64,000 nt of DNA from Polycladidibacter hongkongensis. Its GTDB lineage: Bacteria; Pseudomonadota; Alphaproteobacteria; Rhizobiales; Stappiaceae. Shown here in pieces: positions 16,593-26,064 of the stretch. The notes beneath the pieces were generated by a model, which made no database searches, was not told the DNA's origin, and saw only the letters and a list, made by a program, of their open reading frames with translations. The translations under genes and the position numbers were made by a program. Location of the stretch: the NCBI RefSeq assembly GCF_001561995.1, contig NZ_LLWC01000022.1, positions 186,001 to 250,000 on the forward strand, read 5' to 3'. Numbering within the stretch: position 1 is the first letter of the stretch; the number at the start of each line of letters is the position of its first letter.

Positions 16593-18920
16593 ATGGCCCT
16601 CTACAGCGCTGACGGCGACAACGCGAACTTTCCGTTTCTTCAAGGAGAAACGCCCGAAACCCGAGCCAAAAGCCGGCGTCGCATGTCGCGTATTCTGGCC
16701 CTTGTTTTGTTGCTTGTTGTATTGAGCGCGCTGGCAGTCGCCACGCTTGCCCTATTCTGGTCTACCGAGCAGGCACTCAATCACGAGATCGCCAAGGAAC
16801 GTCGGTTGGTCTCCTCCTATTTGGCGGTGTACCGCAACTCCCTCGCCAACGAAGTTGAGCGGATCGCGGTTTCTGATAAGGCCTATGATGCGATCATCGC
16901 AGATAAGACCCGCTTGTTTTTGGACCAAGATCTAACTCCGACCATGAACAATCGCGGTGACCGTGATGTCTTTATTATCCTCGATGGCGCCCGCAAGCCG
17001 ATCTACACCTTCCGTCAAGATTTACCATGGCATGCAGATATCTTCTCGCAACAACTGGGTTACCAGCTTCAAGGTGTCTTCGATGATCTGGATCGCGCTG
17101 CCAAACGCCGCGATGAACAGCTATATGTCCCCGGCCCCCTCCGCTCCAAAGCTCCCGATGCCATAACCATCAAAGACATTTTAAAACTGGATGATGGCTT
17201 CGGACTTGCAACGGTTTCAGCGATTATTCCTTCGACAAGACGTGAAGATGCTGCCCCGGTCCTAGCAGGTTACTTGGTTTGGGTCCGGTTGCTCGACACC
17301 CGCGCCCTGAAAGACTTCTCAGATTCAACAGGTCTTCAGCAAATAGCAATTGGCGAGGCACCTGAAATTGGCGTCACACAAGTCGCAGGCCTTCCACTAA
17401 CGGATCGCAATGGCAGAATTATCTCGCACGTGACATGGCGTACCAGCGCTTCCAGTGGGACAATCTTCACCCGCGCAGCACCATATCTGCTAGGTACATT
17501 CCTCGTAATCATTGCGGCAACCCTGTTACTCCTGAGACGATCAATAGGTCTAACAGACGAGCTTCTGGGCAACGAAGCACAAGCCACCCACGCAGCCCTG
17601 CATGATGCACTAACCGGGCTACCCAACCGTACCTATTTTTCTTGGTCTGCCTTAAAACTGCTGCGCCGAACGCGCATGAACGATCAACTCTCGGCCCTTG
17701 TGTACCTTGATCTTGATCACTTCAAGCAAATCAACGACAGCCTAGGTCACTCCGTCGGTGATGAAGTCATCAAAGAAGTCGCACGCCGTCTGCGCCGCAC
17801 CTGTCAACGCGAGGACCTTGTTGCCCGCGTCTCTGGTGATGAATTTTTACTTCTTATTTTTGGCCGCAGCTCCAAGGACCAATTCGATGAGCTCCTTCAA
17901 GCTATTGAGCACGCCATTAGCGAAGAAATCGAAGTAGAAGGCCAGAAGATATTCACCACTGCATCTCTCGGTCTGACAATTTGCCCCGAGCATGGCAACG
18001 AACTGCAAGAGCTCATGCGCCGGGCCGATATTGCGCTCTACAGTGCCAAAAATAATGGCCGTGGCCGATACTCTGAGTTCCATTTGGAGATGGAAAACTC
18101 GGTTATCATGTCGAAACAGCTGGAAGAAGAGATCAAAAAGGCGCTAGGCCGTGGCGAGTTCGTCAATTACTATCAGCCAATCATGGATGGTGCTGGTGAA
18201 AACATTGTTGGTGCAGAAGCGCTTATCCGCTGGAACCATCCTCGCCGTGGATTGATCGCACCTGCTTCGTTCCTTCCGGTTGCCGAAGGCACCCAGTTGA
18301 TTAACTTGATTGGTGAGTGGGTTCTGGACAACGCTATCCAAGACGCGCTGGACCTTCCAGGCGGTAAAATGTGCGTCAATATTTCTCCAAGCCAACTCGG
18401 ATTGCCTGACTTCCCGCAATTGATAAAGTCGCTCTGCGAGAAGTATAAAGTTGATCCCGCAGTACTTGAGTTAGAAGTAACCGAAGAAATCTTGATGAAC
18501 TACACCGAAAGTACCGGTAAAATTCTGAATGATCTTCAGGAAATGGGCGTGTCAATTGCTCTGGACGATTTTGGCACCGGCTTCTCAAATCTGAACTACC
18601 TGCGCAAGCACCGTTTTAACAAAATCAAGATCGATCGCACATTCCTGAGCGATATCGAAAACGACAAGGACGCCCGTGAAATCGTCCGCTCCCTTATCAA
18701 TCTTGGCCAGTCAATTGGCATGGCAGTTTGTATTGAAGGAGTTGAAACGGCAGAACAATATCATGTTCTCAAGGATATGGGCGCCGAAATTCTCCAAGGC
18801 TTCCTGTTCTCAAAGCCTGTCCCGCTTGCTAAGTTTAAGCTATGGCATGAAGATTACTCAGCGCCGCACACGCTTTACCCGCAAGAGCATGAACCGCGCC
18901 GGGCCACAGTCGAGGCCTGA
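16593..18920 (+). CDS. Membrane sensor with GGDEF (SGDEF) and EAL domains
   Basis: A c-di-GMP signalling protein of 775 residues. Helix 1 is at about 30-53. A periplasmic sensor region of about 240 residues follows (CHASE4-like, with the SDKAYDAI pattern), then helix 2 near 295-315. The GGDEF domain (about 335-500) carries SGDEF instead of GGDEF, with the metal Asp in YLDLDHFKQIND. The EAL domain (about 515-760) carries EALIRW, DDFGTGFSN and IEGVET, so its phosphodiesterase site looks intact. SGDEF variants can be active, so the protein may be bifunctional or mainly a phosphodiesterase. It stands alone after radC. Confidence 0.92.
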   Translation: MALYSADGDNANFPFLQGETPETRAKSRRRMSRILALVLLLVVLSALAVATLALFWSTEQALNHEIAKERRLVSSYLAVYRNSLANEVERIAVSDKAYDAIIADKTRLFLDQDLTPTMNNRGDRDVFIILDGARKPIYTFRQDLPWHADIFSQQLGYQLQGVFDDLDRAAKRRDEQLYVPGPLRSKAPDAITIKDILKLDDGFGLATVSAIIPSTRREDAAPVLAGYLVWVRLLDTRALKDFSDSTGLQQIAIGEAPEIGVTQVAGLPLTDRNGRIISHVTWRTSASSGTIFTRAAPYLLGTFLVIIAATLLLLRRSIGLTDELLGNEAQATHAALHDALTGLPNRTYFSWSALKLLRRTRMNDQLSALVYLDLDHFKQINDSLGHSVGDEVIKEVARRLRRTCQREDLVARVSGDEFLLLIFGRSSKDQFDELLQAIEHAISEEIEVEGQKIFTTASLGLTICPEHGNELQELMRRADIALYSAKNNGRGRYSEFHLEMENSVIMSKQLEEEIKKALGRGEFVNYYQPIMDGAGENIVGAEALIRWNHPRRGLIAPASFLPVAEGTQLINLIGEWVLDNAIQDALDLPGGKMCVNISPSQLGLPDFPQLIKSLCEKYKVDPAVLELEVTEEILMNYTESTGKILNDLQEMGVSIALDDFGTGFSNLNYLRKHRFNKIKIDRTFLSDIENDKDAREIVRSLINLGQSIGMAVCIEGVETAEQYHVLKDMGAEILQGFLFSKPVPLAKFKLWHEDYSAPHTLYPQEHEPRRATVEA

Positions 18921-18943
18921 GCCTGTTTCGGCCTAGGCTTTTT
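18915..18943 (+). terminator. Probable terminator after the GGDEF/EAL gene
   Basis: An imperfect stem GCCTGAGCC / GGCCTAGGC with a six-base loop, followed by TTTTT. It overlaps the stop of the convergent dehydrogenase-like gene. Confidence 0.5.
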
Positions 18944-19865
18944 CTGTTGCAACAAGCAATTTACTTTGGCTGATGGCGGCATAGTTATCAGCGCCGCGCC
19001 CCTCCCGGTGCACAAGATCGCTGAAGGCTTCTTCCGCTTTCTCCATCAAGGGCATGGTAAGGCCAAATTGCGAGGCAACATCAACCCCGGTTTGCAAATC
19101 GCTTAGCACGCTTTCTGCACTGGCGCCGCCGCTGAAGTTTTGCCGCATTACCCGTTCACACATAAGGGTCAGCAATCTGTTGTCGTTAAACCCAGAGCGC
19201 AACGCGCTGCGAAAGGCCTCCGCATCCCCACCACTTGCCTTCACCAGAGCCATAACCTCAGAAAAAACGCCAACAAATACCGCGGCAATAGCCTGATTGC
19301 CTAATCGACAGATCTGCCCGCTTCCGATTTCCCCTACTCGGGTCACATGCCCCATACTGCCAAAAATCGGCGCACAGTTAGCAATTGCAATTGCATCGCC
19401 CCCAGCGGCAAAACTAAGGCTCGCTTGCTTTGCTCCCAAAGCCCCACCAGTGCTTGGCGCATCGATCAACACATAGCCATGCCCACGGGCCCAAGCACCG
19501 AGCGTCACAACCTGTTGCGGTGTTGCATCCCCACAATGAATTATGTGCAAGCCATCAGGCAATCCGCCTTCATCGTGAAGTTTATGCAGCTTTCCTTGGA
19601 ACTCGCAGAAATCCTCCAGCATATTCAGGAGTACATGCGCACCGCTAACACTCTCTCGCGCATCCAACGTATGCCGAAGATCGCAATGTGTTTTCTCACA
19701 GTCATCAGGACATATACTAGCTGCCAGCACCGTAACCTCATAGCCACTCTGTGCCAAATTGCACGCCATATCTCGTCCCTGCCCGTTAAGCCCCCAAAAG
19801 CTAATTCGATAGAAGTTTCCCAAATAACCTCCCAGATCCCCAAGACGCCTATATTTGCACAGCAC
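18933..19865 (-). CDS. Beta-hydroxyacid dehydrogenase-like protein with altered active site
   Basis: Related to NAD(P)-dependent 3-hydroxyisobutyrate / tartronate semialdehyde reductases (310 residues). The substrate motif appears as DAPSTGGALGA (normally DAPVSGG). The C-terminal all-helical domain is present. Two key sites differ. The dinucleotide loop reads GLNGQGRDMA where GLGxMGxxMA is usual. The catalytic Lys of GxGQxxKxxNQ is Arg in GSGQICRLGNQ. The Asn after it is kept. The protein may be catalytically dead or use another chemistry. The start is uncertain: the fold begins at RISFWGL, so the first about 20 residues may not be translated. An 11-bp palindrome sits 22 bases upstream of the start. 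Confidence 0.75.
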   Translation of the reverse strand: MLCKYRRLGDLGGYLGNFYRISFWGLNGQGRDMACNLAQSGYEVTVLAASICPDDCEKTHCDLRHTLDARESVSGAHVLLNMLEDFCEFQGKLHKLHDEGGLPDGLHIIHCGDATPQQVVTLGAWARGHGYVLIDAPSTGGALGAKQASLSFAAGGDAIAIANCAPIFGSMGHVTRVGEIGSGQICRLGNQAIAAVFVGVFSEVMALVKASGGDAEAFRSALRSGFNDNRLLTLMCERVMRQNFSGGASAESVLSDLQTGVDVASQFGLTMPLMEKAEEAFSDLVHREGRGADNYAAISQSKLLVATEKA

Positions 19866-19886
19866 ACATTATCAAGCCAATGAAAT

Positions 19887-19910
19887 TTTTGTGTTTTCTA
19901 AAACACAAAA
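19887..19910. promoter_or_regulatory. Perfect AT-rich palindrome upstream of the dehydrogenase-like gene
   Basis: TTTTGTGTTTT (19887-19897) and AAAACACAAAA (19900-19910) are perfect inverted arms separated by CT. It lies between the ppdK terminator and the minus-strand start at 19865, so it could be an operator. It also overlaps the A run that gives the ppdK terminator its T tract. Confidence 0.4.
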
Positions 19911-19931
19911 AAAGGAGCGCAAAAGCGCTCC
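19907..19931 (-). terminator. Strong intrinsic terminator of ppdK
   Basis: On the minus strand GGAGCGC-TTTT-GCGCTCC is followed by seven T. It lies 29 bases beyond the ppdK stop. Confidence 0.92.
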
Positions 19932-19959
19932 CTTCCATAATGCTTGGAAAAAACAATGC

Positions 19960-22638
19960 CTACAGGGTTCCGCTATCCGCCCCCGCCAACATCGCCTGTG
20001 CCGCAGCAAGCCGCGCCACAGGAACTCGGAATGGCGAGCAGGACACATAGTCAAGTCCTGTTTTTTCGCAGAAGGCGATAGAGGCTGGATCTCCCCCATG
20101 TTCTCCGCAAATACCAAGCTTCAGAGCAGGTCGCACAGACCGCCCCTTCTCTGCTGCCATTTGCACCAACGCCCCAACACCATCGCTATCAAGAGAGACG
20201 AATGGATCTTTCTCAAGCAACCCTTTTTCCTGATAGGTGCCAAGGAATGATCCCGCATCATCTCTGGATATACCAAAGGTAGTCTGCGTTAAATCATTGG
20301 TACCAAAGGAGAAGAACTCAGCAGATTGGGCAATATCATCAGAAAGTAAAGCCGCTCTTGGCAACTCGATCATTGTCCCGATCGTAAACTCGAGTTTCTC
20401 ACCGGTTTCCGCCTCTACAGCTTCTGCCATAGCCTCAATTCGCGCTTTTACAGTGTCCAACTCGGCCTTGAGCCCGACCAGTGGCACCATAATTTCCGGA
20501 TGTACAGCTTTCCCCTTGGCGCGACTAACTTCAACTGCCGCCTCGAAGATCGCCCTTGCCTGCATTTCGGCCACTTCCGGATAGGAAATCAGCAACCGGC
20601 ACCCACGGTTCCCAAGCATCGGGTTAAACTCGTGTAACTCTTCGGCCCGCTCGCGCAAGTCTTCAGGGTCAACACCCATGCCTGTTGCTACCTCTGCGAT
20701 TTCGGCATCGGTCTTTGGCAAGAACTCGTGTAACGGCGGGTCGAGCAAGCGAATAGTTACGGGCAGGTCTTCCATCAGATCGAATATCTCGACAAAGTCA
20801 CCCCGCTGCATAGGCAGAAGCTTATCCAAAGCCACCCGCCGCTCTTGCAATGTATCGGCAAGGATCATCTCCCGCACAGAAGTGATGCGATCCCCATCGA
20901 AGAACATGTGCTCTGTCCGGCAAAGGCCTATACCTTCCGCGCCAAACGACAGCGCGGTTTTTACATCTGCAGGCGTTTCCGCGTTGGCCCGCACCCGCAG
21001 GCGCCGCACACCATCGGCCCACTGCATCAGCCGTTGGAAATCGCCGGAAAGCTCTGGTTGCTGCATCTGTACGCGCCCCGCATAGACCTTGCCCGATCCA
21101 CCATCGATGGTGATCAGATCGCCCTTTTTGAAGCTACGCCCGTCAGCGACCATTGTTTCCCCGCGCATATCAACGCGCACTGTTCCCGCGCCGGCCACAC
21201 ATGGCTTACCCATGCCGCGCGCCACAACAGCCGCGTGGCTGGTCATACCACCGCGTGAGGTCAAAATCCCCTCCGACGCATGCATGCCGTGGATGTCTTC
21301 AGGGCTGGTCTCCACCCGCACCAGAATAATGTTGCGGCCATCCGCTTTTGCAGCCTCTGCCTCATCGGAGTTGAAGACAATCTCGCCGCAAGCCGCACCG
21401 GGAGAGGCCGGCAACCCAACGGCCAGTTCATCAAGCTCCGCGTCAGGGGCGATCGTTGGATGCAGCAACTGGTCCAGCGAAGCTGGGTCAATCCGCTTCA
21501 CCGCTTCCTCTTTGCTAATAAGCCCCTGCTCCGCCAAATCCACAGCAATCTTCAGCGCCGCCTTGAGGGTCCGTTTGCCATTGCGCGTTTGCAACATCCA
21601 CAGCTTGCCGCGCTCAACGGTAAACTCCATATCCTGCATGTCGCGGTAATGGGATTCTAGCTTAATGCATGCATCTTTGAACTCGCCAAACACTTCCGGC
21701 ATCAATGCTTCCAGCGATGGCTTGTCCGATCCGGCCTGTATCCGCGCTGCCTCGGTAAGATCCTGCGGCGTTCGAATACCGGCCACGACGTCCTCCCCTT
21801 GCGCATTCACAAGGAATTCGCCATAGAGCGCATTCTCACCAGTGGAGGGATTGCGAGAGAAAGCGACACCGGTCGCAGAGCCCTCGCCCATATTACCAAA
21901 CACCATCGCTTGAACGTTAACAGCGGTCCCCCAGTCCTCTGGCAACTCGTGCAGGCGGCGATAGGTTTTCGCCCGCGGCAACATCCAAGAGCCAAACACG
22001 GCACCAACGGCGCCCCAAAGCTGCTCCATCGGATCCTCTGGGAAAGGTTCGCCGGTTTCTTCCGCCGTTTTGGCTTTGAACGAGACGATAACCGCCTTCC
22101 AGTCCTCGGCGCTTAGATCCGTGTCCAGATCTAGGTCATTCTCGTCTTTATAGTCTTCAATAATCTCTTCAAAAAAATCGCCATCAACACCCAGTACCAC
22201 ATCAGAATACATCTGAATGAAGCGCCGGTAACTATCGTAGGCAAAGCGTTCGTCATTGCTCTCCCGTGCTAGCGCAGCCACTGCCTCATCATTCAAGCCA
22301 AGATTAAGCACCGTATCCATCATACCCGGCATAGAAACACGGGCACCAGAGCGCACGGAAAGCAAGAGCGGATGCGCCGCATCACCAAAGGTGCGGCCAG
22401 TAAGCTTGCCGATAGCCTCCAGCGCGGCAAGAATCTGCCCTTTAAGCTCTTCTGGATATTGCTGATTATCTTCGTAAAAACGGGTGCAAACTTCTGTTGT
22501 AATTGTAAATCCTGGAGGAACAGGTAATCCGAGCCGTGCCATTTCGGCCAGATTGGCCCCCTTGCCACCAAGCAAATTCCGCATTGTTGCATCACCGTCG
22601 GTAACGCCTTCACCAAAGATGTAGACCCACTTGGTCAT
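19960..22638 (-). CDS. ppdK: Pyruvate, phosphate dikinase
   Basis: Interconverts pyruvate + ATP + Pi and phosphoenolpyruvate + AMP + PPi, in the cytoplasm. The start at 22638 (MTKWVYIFGEG) is chosen for its GGGGGGTGTC leader; the reading frame extends upstream without homology. The 892-residue chain has the N-terminal ATP-grasp part (LLGGKGANLAEMARLGLPVPPGF), the phosphohistidine domain with GGMTSHAAVVARGMGKPCV, and the C-terminal PEP barrel (GFGTNDLTQ-type stretch FGTNDLTQTTFG and CGEHGGDP). It is a single transcription unit. It is normally used in gluconeogenesis or in PPi-linked glycolysis. Confidence 0.96.
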   Translation of the reverse strand: MTKWVYIFGEGVTDGDATMRNLLGGKGANLAEMARLGLPVPPGFTITTEVCTRFYEDNQQYPEELKGQILAALEAIGKLTGRTFGDAAHPLLLSVRSGARVSMPGMMDTVLNLGLNDEAVAALARESNDERFAYDSYRRFIQMYSDVVLGVDGDFFEEIIEDYKDENDLDLDTDLSAEDWKAVIVSFKAKTAEETGEPFPEDPMEQLWGAVGAVFGSWMLPRAKTYRRLHELPEDWGTAVNVQAMVFGNMGEGSATGVAFSRNPSTGENALYGEFLVNAQGEDVVAGIRTPQDLTEAARIQAGSDKPSLEALMPEVFGEFKDACIKLESHYRDMQDMEFTVERGKLWMLQTRNGKRTLKAALKIAVDLAEQGLISKEEAVKRIDPASLDQLLHPTIAPDAELDELAVGLPASPGAACGEIVFNSDEAEAAKADGRNIILVRVETSPEDIHGMHASEGILTSRGGMTSHAAVVARGMGKPCVAGAGTVRVDMRGETMVADGRSFKKGDLITIDGGSGKVYAGRVQMQQPELSGDFQRLMQWADGVRRLRVRANAETPADVKTALSFGAEGIGLCRTEHMFFDGDRITSVREMILADTLQERRVALDKLLPMQRGDFVEIFDLMEDLPVTIRLLDPPLHEFLPKTDAEIAEVATGMGVDPEDLRERAEELHEFNPMLGNRGCRLLISYPEVAEMQARAIFEAAVEVSRAKGKAVHPEIMVPLVGLKAELDTVKARIEAMAEAVEAETGEKLEFTIGTMIELPRAALLSDDIAQSAEFFSFGTNDLTQTTFGISRDDAGSFLGTYQEKGLLEKDPFVSLDSDGVGALVQMAAEKGRSVRPALKLGICGEHGGDPASIAFCEKTGLDYVSCSPFRVPVARLAAAQAMLAGADSGTL

Positions 22639-23251
22639 GACACCCCCCAATCGCTGGAAACCTGAGCAGCATCTCGCCGCTCCTCGATAAAAATGTATAA
22701 CACATATCACTGATATATCTGTACTATATCAAGCTCACACCGCTTGTATCTTCGGAACAATGCGTACACGCTGCGCCAAGATTTTAACCAATATATCTTC
22801 ACTTTCAGCGAATTGGCGCAAGTGCATGCAAACAAATACAGTTTTGCCTTCATCTGTACACACTTCTACGACAACAGGCGTCATCTCACCACCTGCGACA
22901 TTTTGGCACGCAATTTCATTGGGGCCCTTCCTGCCATCTACGCAACATCCCCCCTAGAATCTCCTAGGAGATAAAGTGACCCTTCAAAATCAAAAAAACG
23001 CCACTCTTTTCAACTAGGACAAACTTTAAAGGGACTCAACGCAGCTGCATTCGCCCACTCTCGGTGCAGCTAAGCCAGCTTTTGGAAAGGCTCTGGCAAC
23101 CATTAACACCTATCCTTGCAGGGGGTGTTCCATATGGCTTGAAAAAAGACTGCGAAGTCTTAATCTTCATAGCTCTGCGTTCCTATTCTGGTCTAAAGCG
23201 GCAGAACATTGGCCAACCTGCCAAGCTTGCCGAAAAACAAATGAGAAGCTA
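22639..23251. other. Intergenic region, ppdK / TPR gene
   Basis: About 610 bases between divergent genes. Short frames here (up to 76 codons) lack protein character. A small palindrome CTCCTAGGAG lies near 22962-22972. No RNA gene is recognised. It should hold both promoters. Confidence 0.4.
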
Positions 23252-25009
23252 ATGCAAAAACCGTCTGCTCGACTGCTCGCCCGCCTAGCCCAGCCGCTTT
23301 CCCGCGCCGCTGTGGCAACGGTGCTCTTGGCATCCACAGCCGTGCAACCGGTCCATGCCGCCGCACCAACCGAATCTACCGCCACCTCACTGGCGGGCAA
23401 TTATCTTTCGGCCCGTACGGCGCTGTATGATCAGGATTACAACAGCGCGGCCCTCTTTTTTGAAAATGCCCTGCGCTATGATCCGCAGAATTTTTATCTG
23501 CAAGACCGAGCGTTCACGATGGCACTTGCCAGCGGTCATACAGACCAAGCCATCGCGCTATCCAAAGACCTTTTGCAAGGCGACCCAGAGCACTTTTTGG
23601 GCTCATTGCTCACCACCAGTGAGAATCTGCGCGCAAAAAATTATGCCAGTGTCCTTGAAGGGGAAGGGACCACCAGCTCCAACCCTCTCGCTCGTCTCAC
23701 ATTTACCCTTGCCGAAGCGTGGGCAAACGCTGGGAAAGGTGACAAAACGACCGCCATCAAACTCCTAGAGGATTTGAATGGCCCCAGCTGGTATAAACTG
23801 TTCACTCTCTACAATGCCGGACTGATCGAAGAGCTTTCGGGCCATCCGGCCGCCGCAGCCAAAGAGTTTTCTAAGGCCTATAAAGCAGATCCGGGCTCAC
23901 TACGTGCCTTGCTCGCGCTCTCGCGCAATCTGACAGCCTCAGGCCAACAAAAGCAGGCACTGGAGAAATTGGCAGCCTACGAAGAAGTCGTTCCCGCTCA
24001 CCCTCTTGCTGTTCAGATGCGGGATCAAATCACCGCAGGCGCGGTACTAGAGCCTACGATTACCAGCCCGGCAGAAGGCATGGCTGATGCCCTCTTCTCG
24101 CTTGGCAGCGCTATAAACCGTGACGGGGAGGAGCTCTCCGCCGCCTACCTACACCTGTCCAGCTATCTCAATCCAAAGCTTGATGAAACCATCATCGCGC
24201 TAGCTGATCTTTATGAACAGCTTGGTGACTACGCCCGGTCCATCGAGTTTTTGCAGCAGGTAAGCATGGCGTCGCCACTCAAGCACGAAACCGAGATTCT
24301 TATAGCAACGCACTACAATGCGCTGGACAAGCTGGAGCAAGCTAAAGATCATTTATCGACACTAATAAAGGCAAATCCAAAGGACGTGGATGCGCACACC
24401 ACTTTGGGCAACATCTTGCGCTCCCGCGCCAAATTCAATGAGGCCGAGGCCGCCTACACCCGCGCGCTTGATATCAAGGCGGAAGAGGGCAAAGATGATT
24501 GGGTACTGCACTATTTCCGTGGCATTTCCCGGGAGCAGCAAAAAAACTGGCCAAAGGCGGAAGAAGATCTGCGCGCCGCACTCAAATTGAACCCGAAGCA
24601 ACCAATGGTATTAAACTACCTCGGCTACTCTTTGGTTGACCGTGGCATGAGCTTCGACGAAGCGCTGGATATGATCAAAACCGCCGTATCCCTGCGCCCA
24701 ACAGATGGGTACATCGTTGATAGCCTTGGCTGGGTCTATTACCGTCTTGGCCGCTTTGACGAGGCGGTCAAAGAGTTGGAACGCGCCGTTTCTCTGCGCC
24801 CGCATGATCCGCTGATTAATGAGCATCTTGGCGACGCATATTGGCAGGTCGGTCGCAAACTGGATGCCCGCTTTAAATGGAACCATGCACGCGATCTGGA
24901 TCCAGAACCACAAGACCTCACCCGGATACTTGGAAAAATTGAACGCGGCCTCCAGCCTGAAAGCTCTCAAGTAAAACAAGCCAAACAGGAAATGCCCGAG
25001 GACAGTTAA
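23252..25009 (+). CDS. Tetratricopeptide-repeat protein
   Basis: A 585-residue exported protein made of TPR units. An N-terminal signal-like segment (LSRAAVATVLLASTAVQPVHAAA, cleavage near residue 36) suggests a periplasmic or lipoprotein-like location. Clear TPR pairs are seen around 365-410 (DAHTTLGNILRSRAKFNEAEAAYTRALDI) and 445-535 (PMVLNYLGYSLVDRGMSFDEALDMI, then GYIVDSLGWVYYRLGRFDEAVKELERAV). It precedes ispE by about 95 bases, an arrangement often seen in Rhizobiales. The function is unknown, probably as a scaffold in envelope processes. Confidence 0.88.
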   Translation: MQKPSARLLARLAQPLSRAAVATVLLASTAVQPVHAAAPTESTATSLAGNYLSARTALYDQDYNSAALFFENALRYDPQNFYLQDRAFTMALASGHTDQAIALSKDLLQGDPEHFLGSLLTTSENLRAKNYASVLEGEGTTSSNPLARLTFTLAEAWANAGKGDKTTAIKLLEDLNGPSWYKLFTLYNAGLIEELSGHPAAAAKEFSKAYKADPGSLRALLALSRNLTASGQQKQALEKLAAYEEVVPAHPLAVQMRDQITAGAVLEPTITSPAEGMADALFSLGSAINRDGEELSAAYLHLSSYLNPKLDETIIALADLYEQLGDYARSIEFLQQVSMASPLKHETEILIATHYNALDKLEQAKDHLSTLIKANPKDVDAHTTLGNILRSRAKFNEAEAAYTRALDIKAEEGKDDWVLHYFRGISREQQKNWPKAEEDLRAALKLNPKQPMVLNYLGYSLVDRGMSFDEALDMIKTAVSLRPTDGYIVDSLGWVYYRLGRFDEAVKELERAVSLRPHDPLINEHLGDAYWQVGRKLDARFKWNHARDLDPEPQDLTRILGKIERGLQPESSQVKQAKQEMPEDS

Positions 25010-25016
25010 CAACATT

Positions 25017-25035
25017 GGGGAGCGCTCCGCTCCCC
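25017..25035 (+). terminator. Hairpin after the TPR gene
   Basis: GGGGAGCG-CTC-CGCTCCCC followed by TTCATTT, eight bases beyond the stop. Moderate terminator. Confidence 0.6.
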
Positions 25036-25104
25036 TTCATTTAACGCAGAGCAATTGATTACGCCCCGCCCCCAAATCCACGGGGCCATACCCAAGCCGC
25101 TTCC

Positions 25105-25995
25105 ATGCCCCTAGACACCCCCACGGACCAAAACATCCGCATCACTCAAATAGCGCAAGCGAAAGTCAATCTAGCCCTACACATCACGGGTCTGCGCGCC
25201 GACGGCTATCACTTGCTCGATAGCCTTGTGGTCTTCCCTGCGTTTGGAGACCGCATCACCTGTACCATAGAAGATGAATTTGCGCTCTCTATTTCGGGGG
25301 AATTTGCCGCACCACTGCAGGGCGACATCGCAGAAAACCTTGTCCTCACCGCAGCAAAACGTCTGCGCCAAGCTTTGGGCACAACAAAAGCGGCCCATAT
25401 AAACTTGCAGAAGAATCTCCCCGTCGCCGCGGGAATTGGAGGTGGTTCAGCCGATGCCGCGGCAGCGCTCGTTGCGTTACAGCAGCTTTGGGGCCAGACC
25501 TTGCCTGCACAGCAATTACATCATCTTGCTACCAGCCTTGGCGCTGATGTTCCCATGTGCCTTGCCGGCGCGCCGGTTCGCACGCAAGGCATCGGTGACG
25601 AACTCAGCCCGGTACCATTTATGCCCAAGGGGATGGCCATCGTTCTTGCCAACCCACGCCGACCTGTCTCAACGCCAGCCATATTTACACGCCTGAAAAA
25701 ACGCGAAAACCCGCCCCTGCCGTCTATGCCAGACACCTTCAAGGATGCGCAGGAACTGGCCACTTGGTTACACACCACGCGCAACGACCTGCAAGAAACC
25801 GCCGTGGCGCTTGAGCCGAGCATCGGCCAAGCGCTGCAGGCCCTCGCGGATCAGCCGCAAACTTTGTTTGCGCGTATGTCAGGTTCCGGTGCCACCTGCT
25901 TTGCCCTTTGTGAAAATATCAAAGCCGCTGAAGCACTTGCCCAGAATTTGCAAAGGATGCTGCCAAGCCACTGGATCTGCGCCAGCGCGCTCTAA
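25105..25995 (+). CDS. ispE: 4-diphosphocytidyl-2-C-methyl-D-erythritol kinase
   Basis: The GHMP kinase that phosphorylates CDP-methylerythritol in the non-mevalonate isoprenoid pathway. Visible are AKVNLALHITGLRADGYH at the start (about residues 13-32), the ATP-binding PVAAGIGGGSADAAAAL (about 106-122), and the late GHMP motif ARMSGSGATCFAL (about 253-265). It is 296 residues long. It sits across from a polyprenyl diphosphate synthase gene that uses the same pathway's products. Confidence 0.95.
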   Translation: MPLDTPTDQNIRITQIAQAKVNLALHITGLRADGYHLLDSLVVFPAFGDRITCTIEDEFALSISGEFAAPLQGDIAENLVLTAAKRLRQALGTTKAAHINLQKNLPVAAGIGGGSADAAAALVALQQLWGQTLPAQQLHHLATSLGADVPMCLAGAPVRTQGIGDELSPVPFMPKGMAIVLANPRRPVSTPAIFTRLKKRENPPLPSMPDTFKDAQELATWLHTTRNDLQETAVALEPSIGQALQALADQPQTLFARMSGSGATCFALCENIKAAEALAQNLQRMLPSHWICASAL

Positions 25996-26064
25996 CGGCT
26001 GACGCGAAAAAGCCGCCTCTCCTTTAGAAGCCGCTTCTTCATTCATCTATAGAACATTCAGGTC

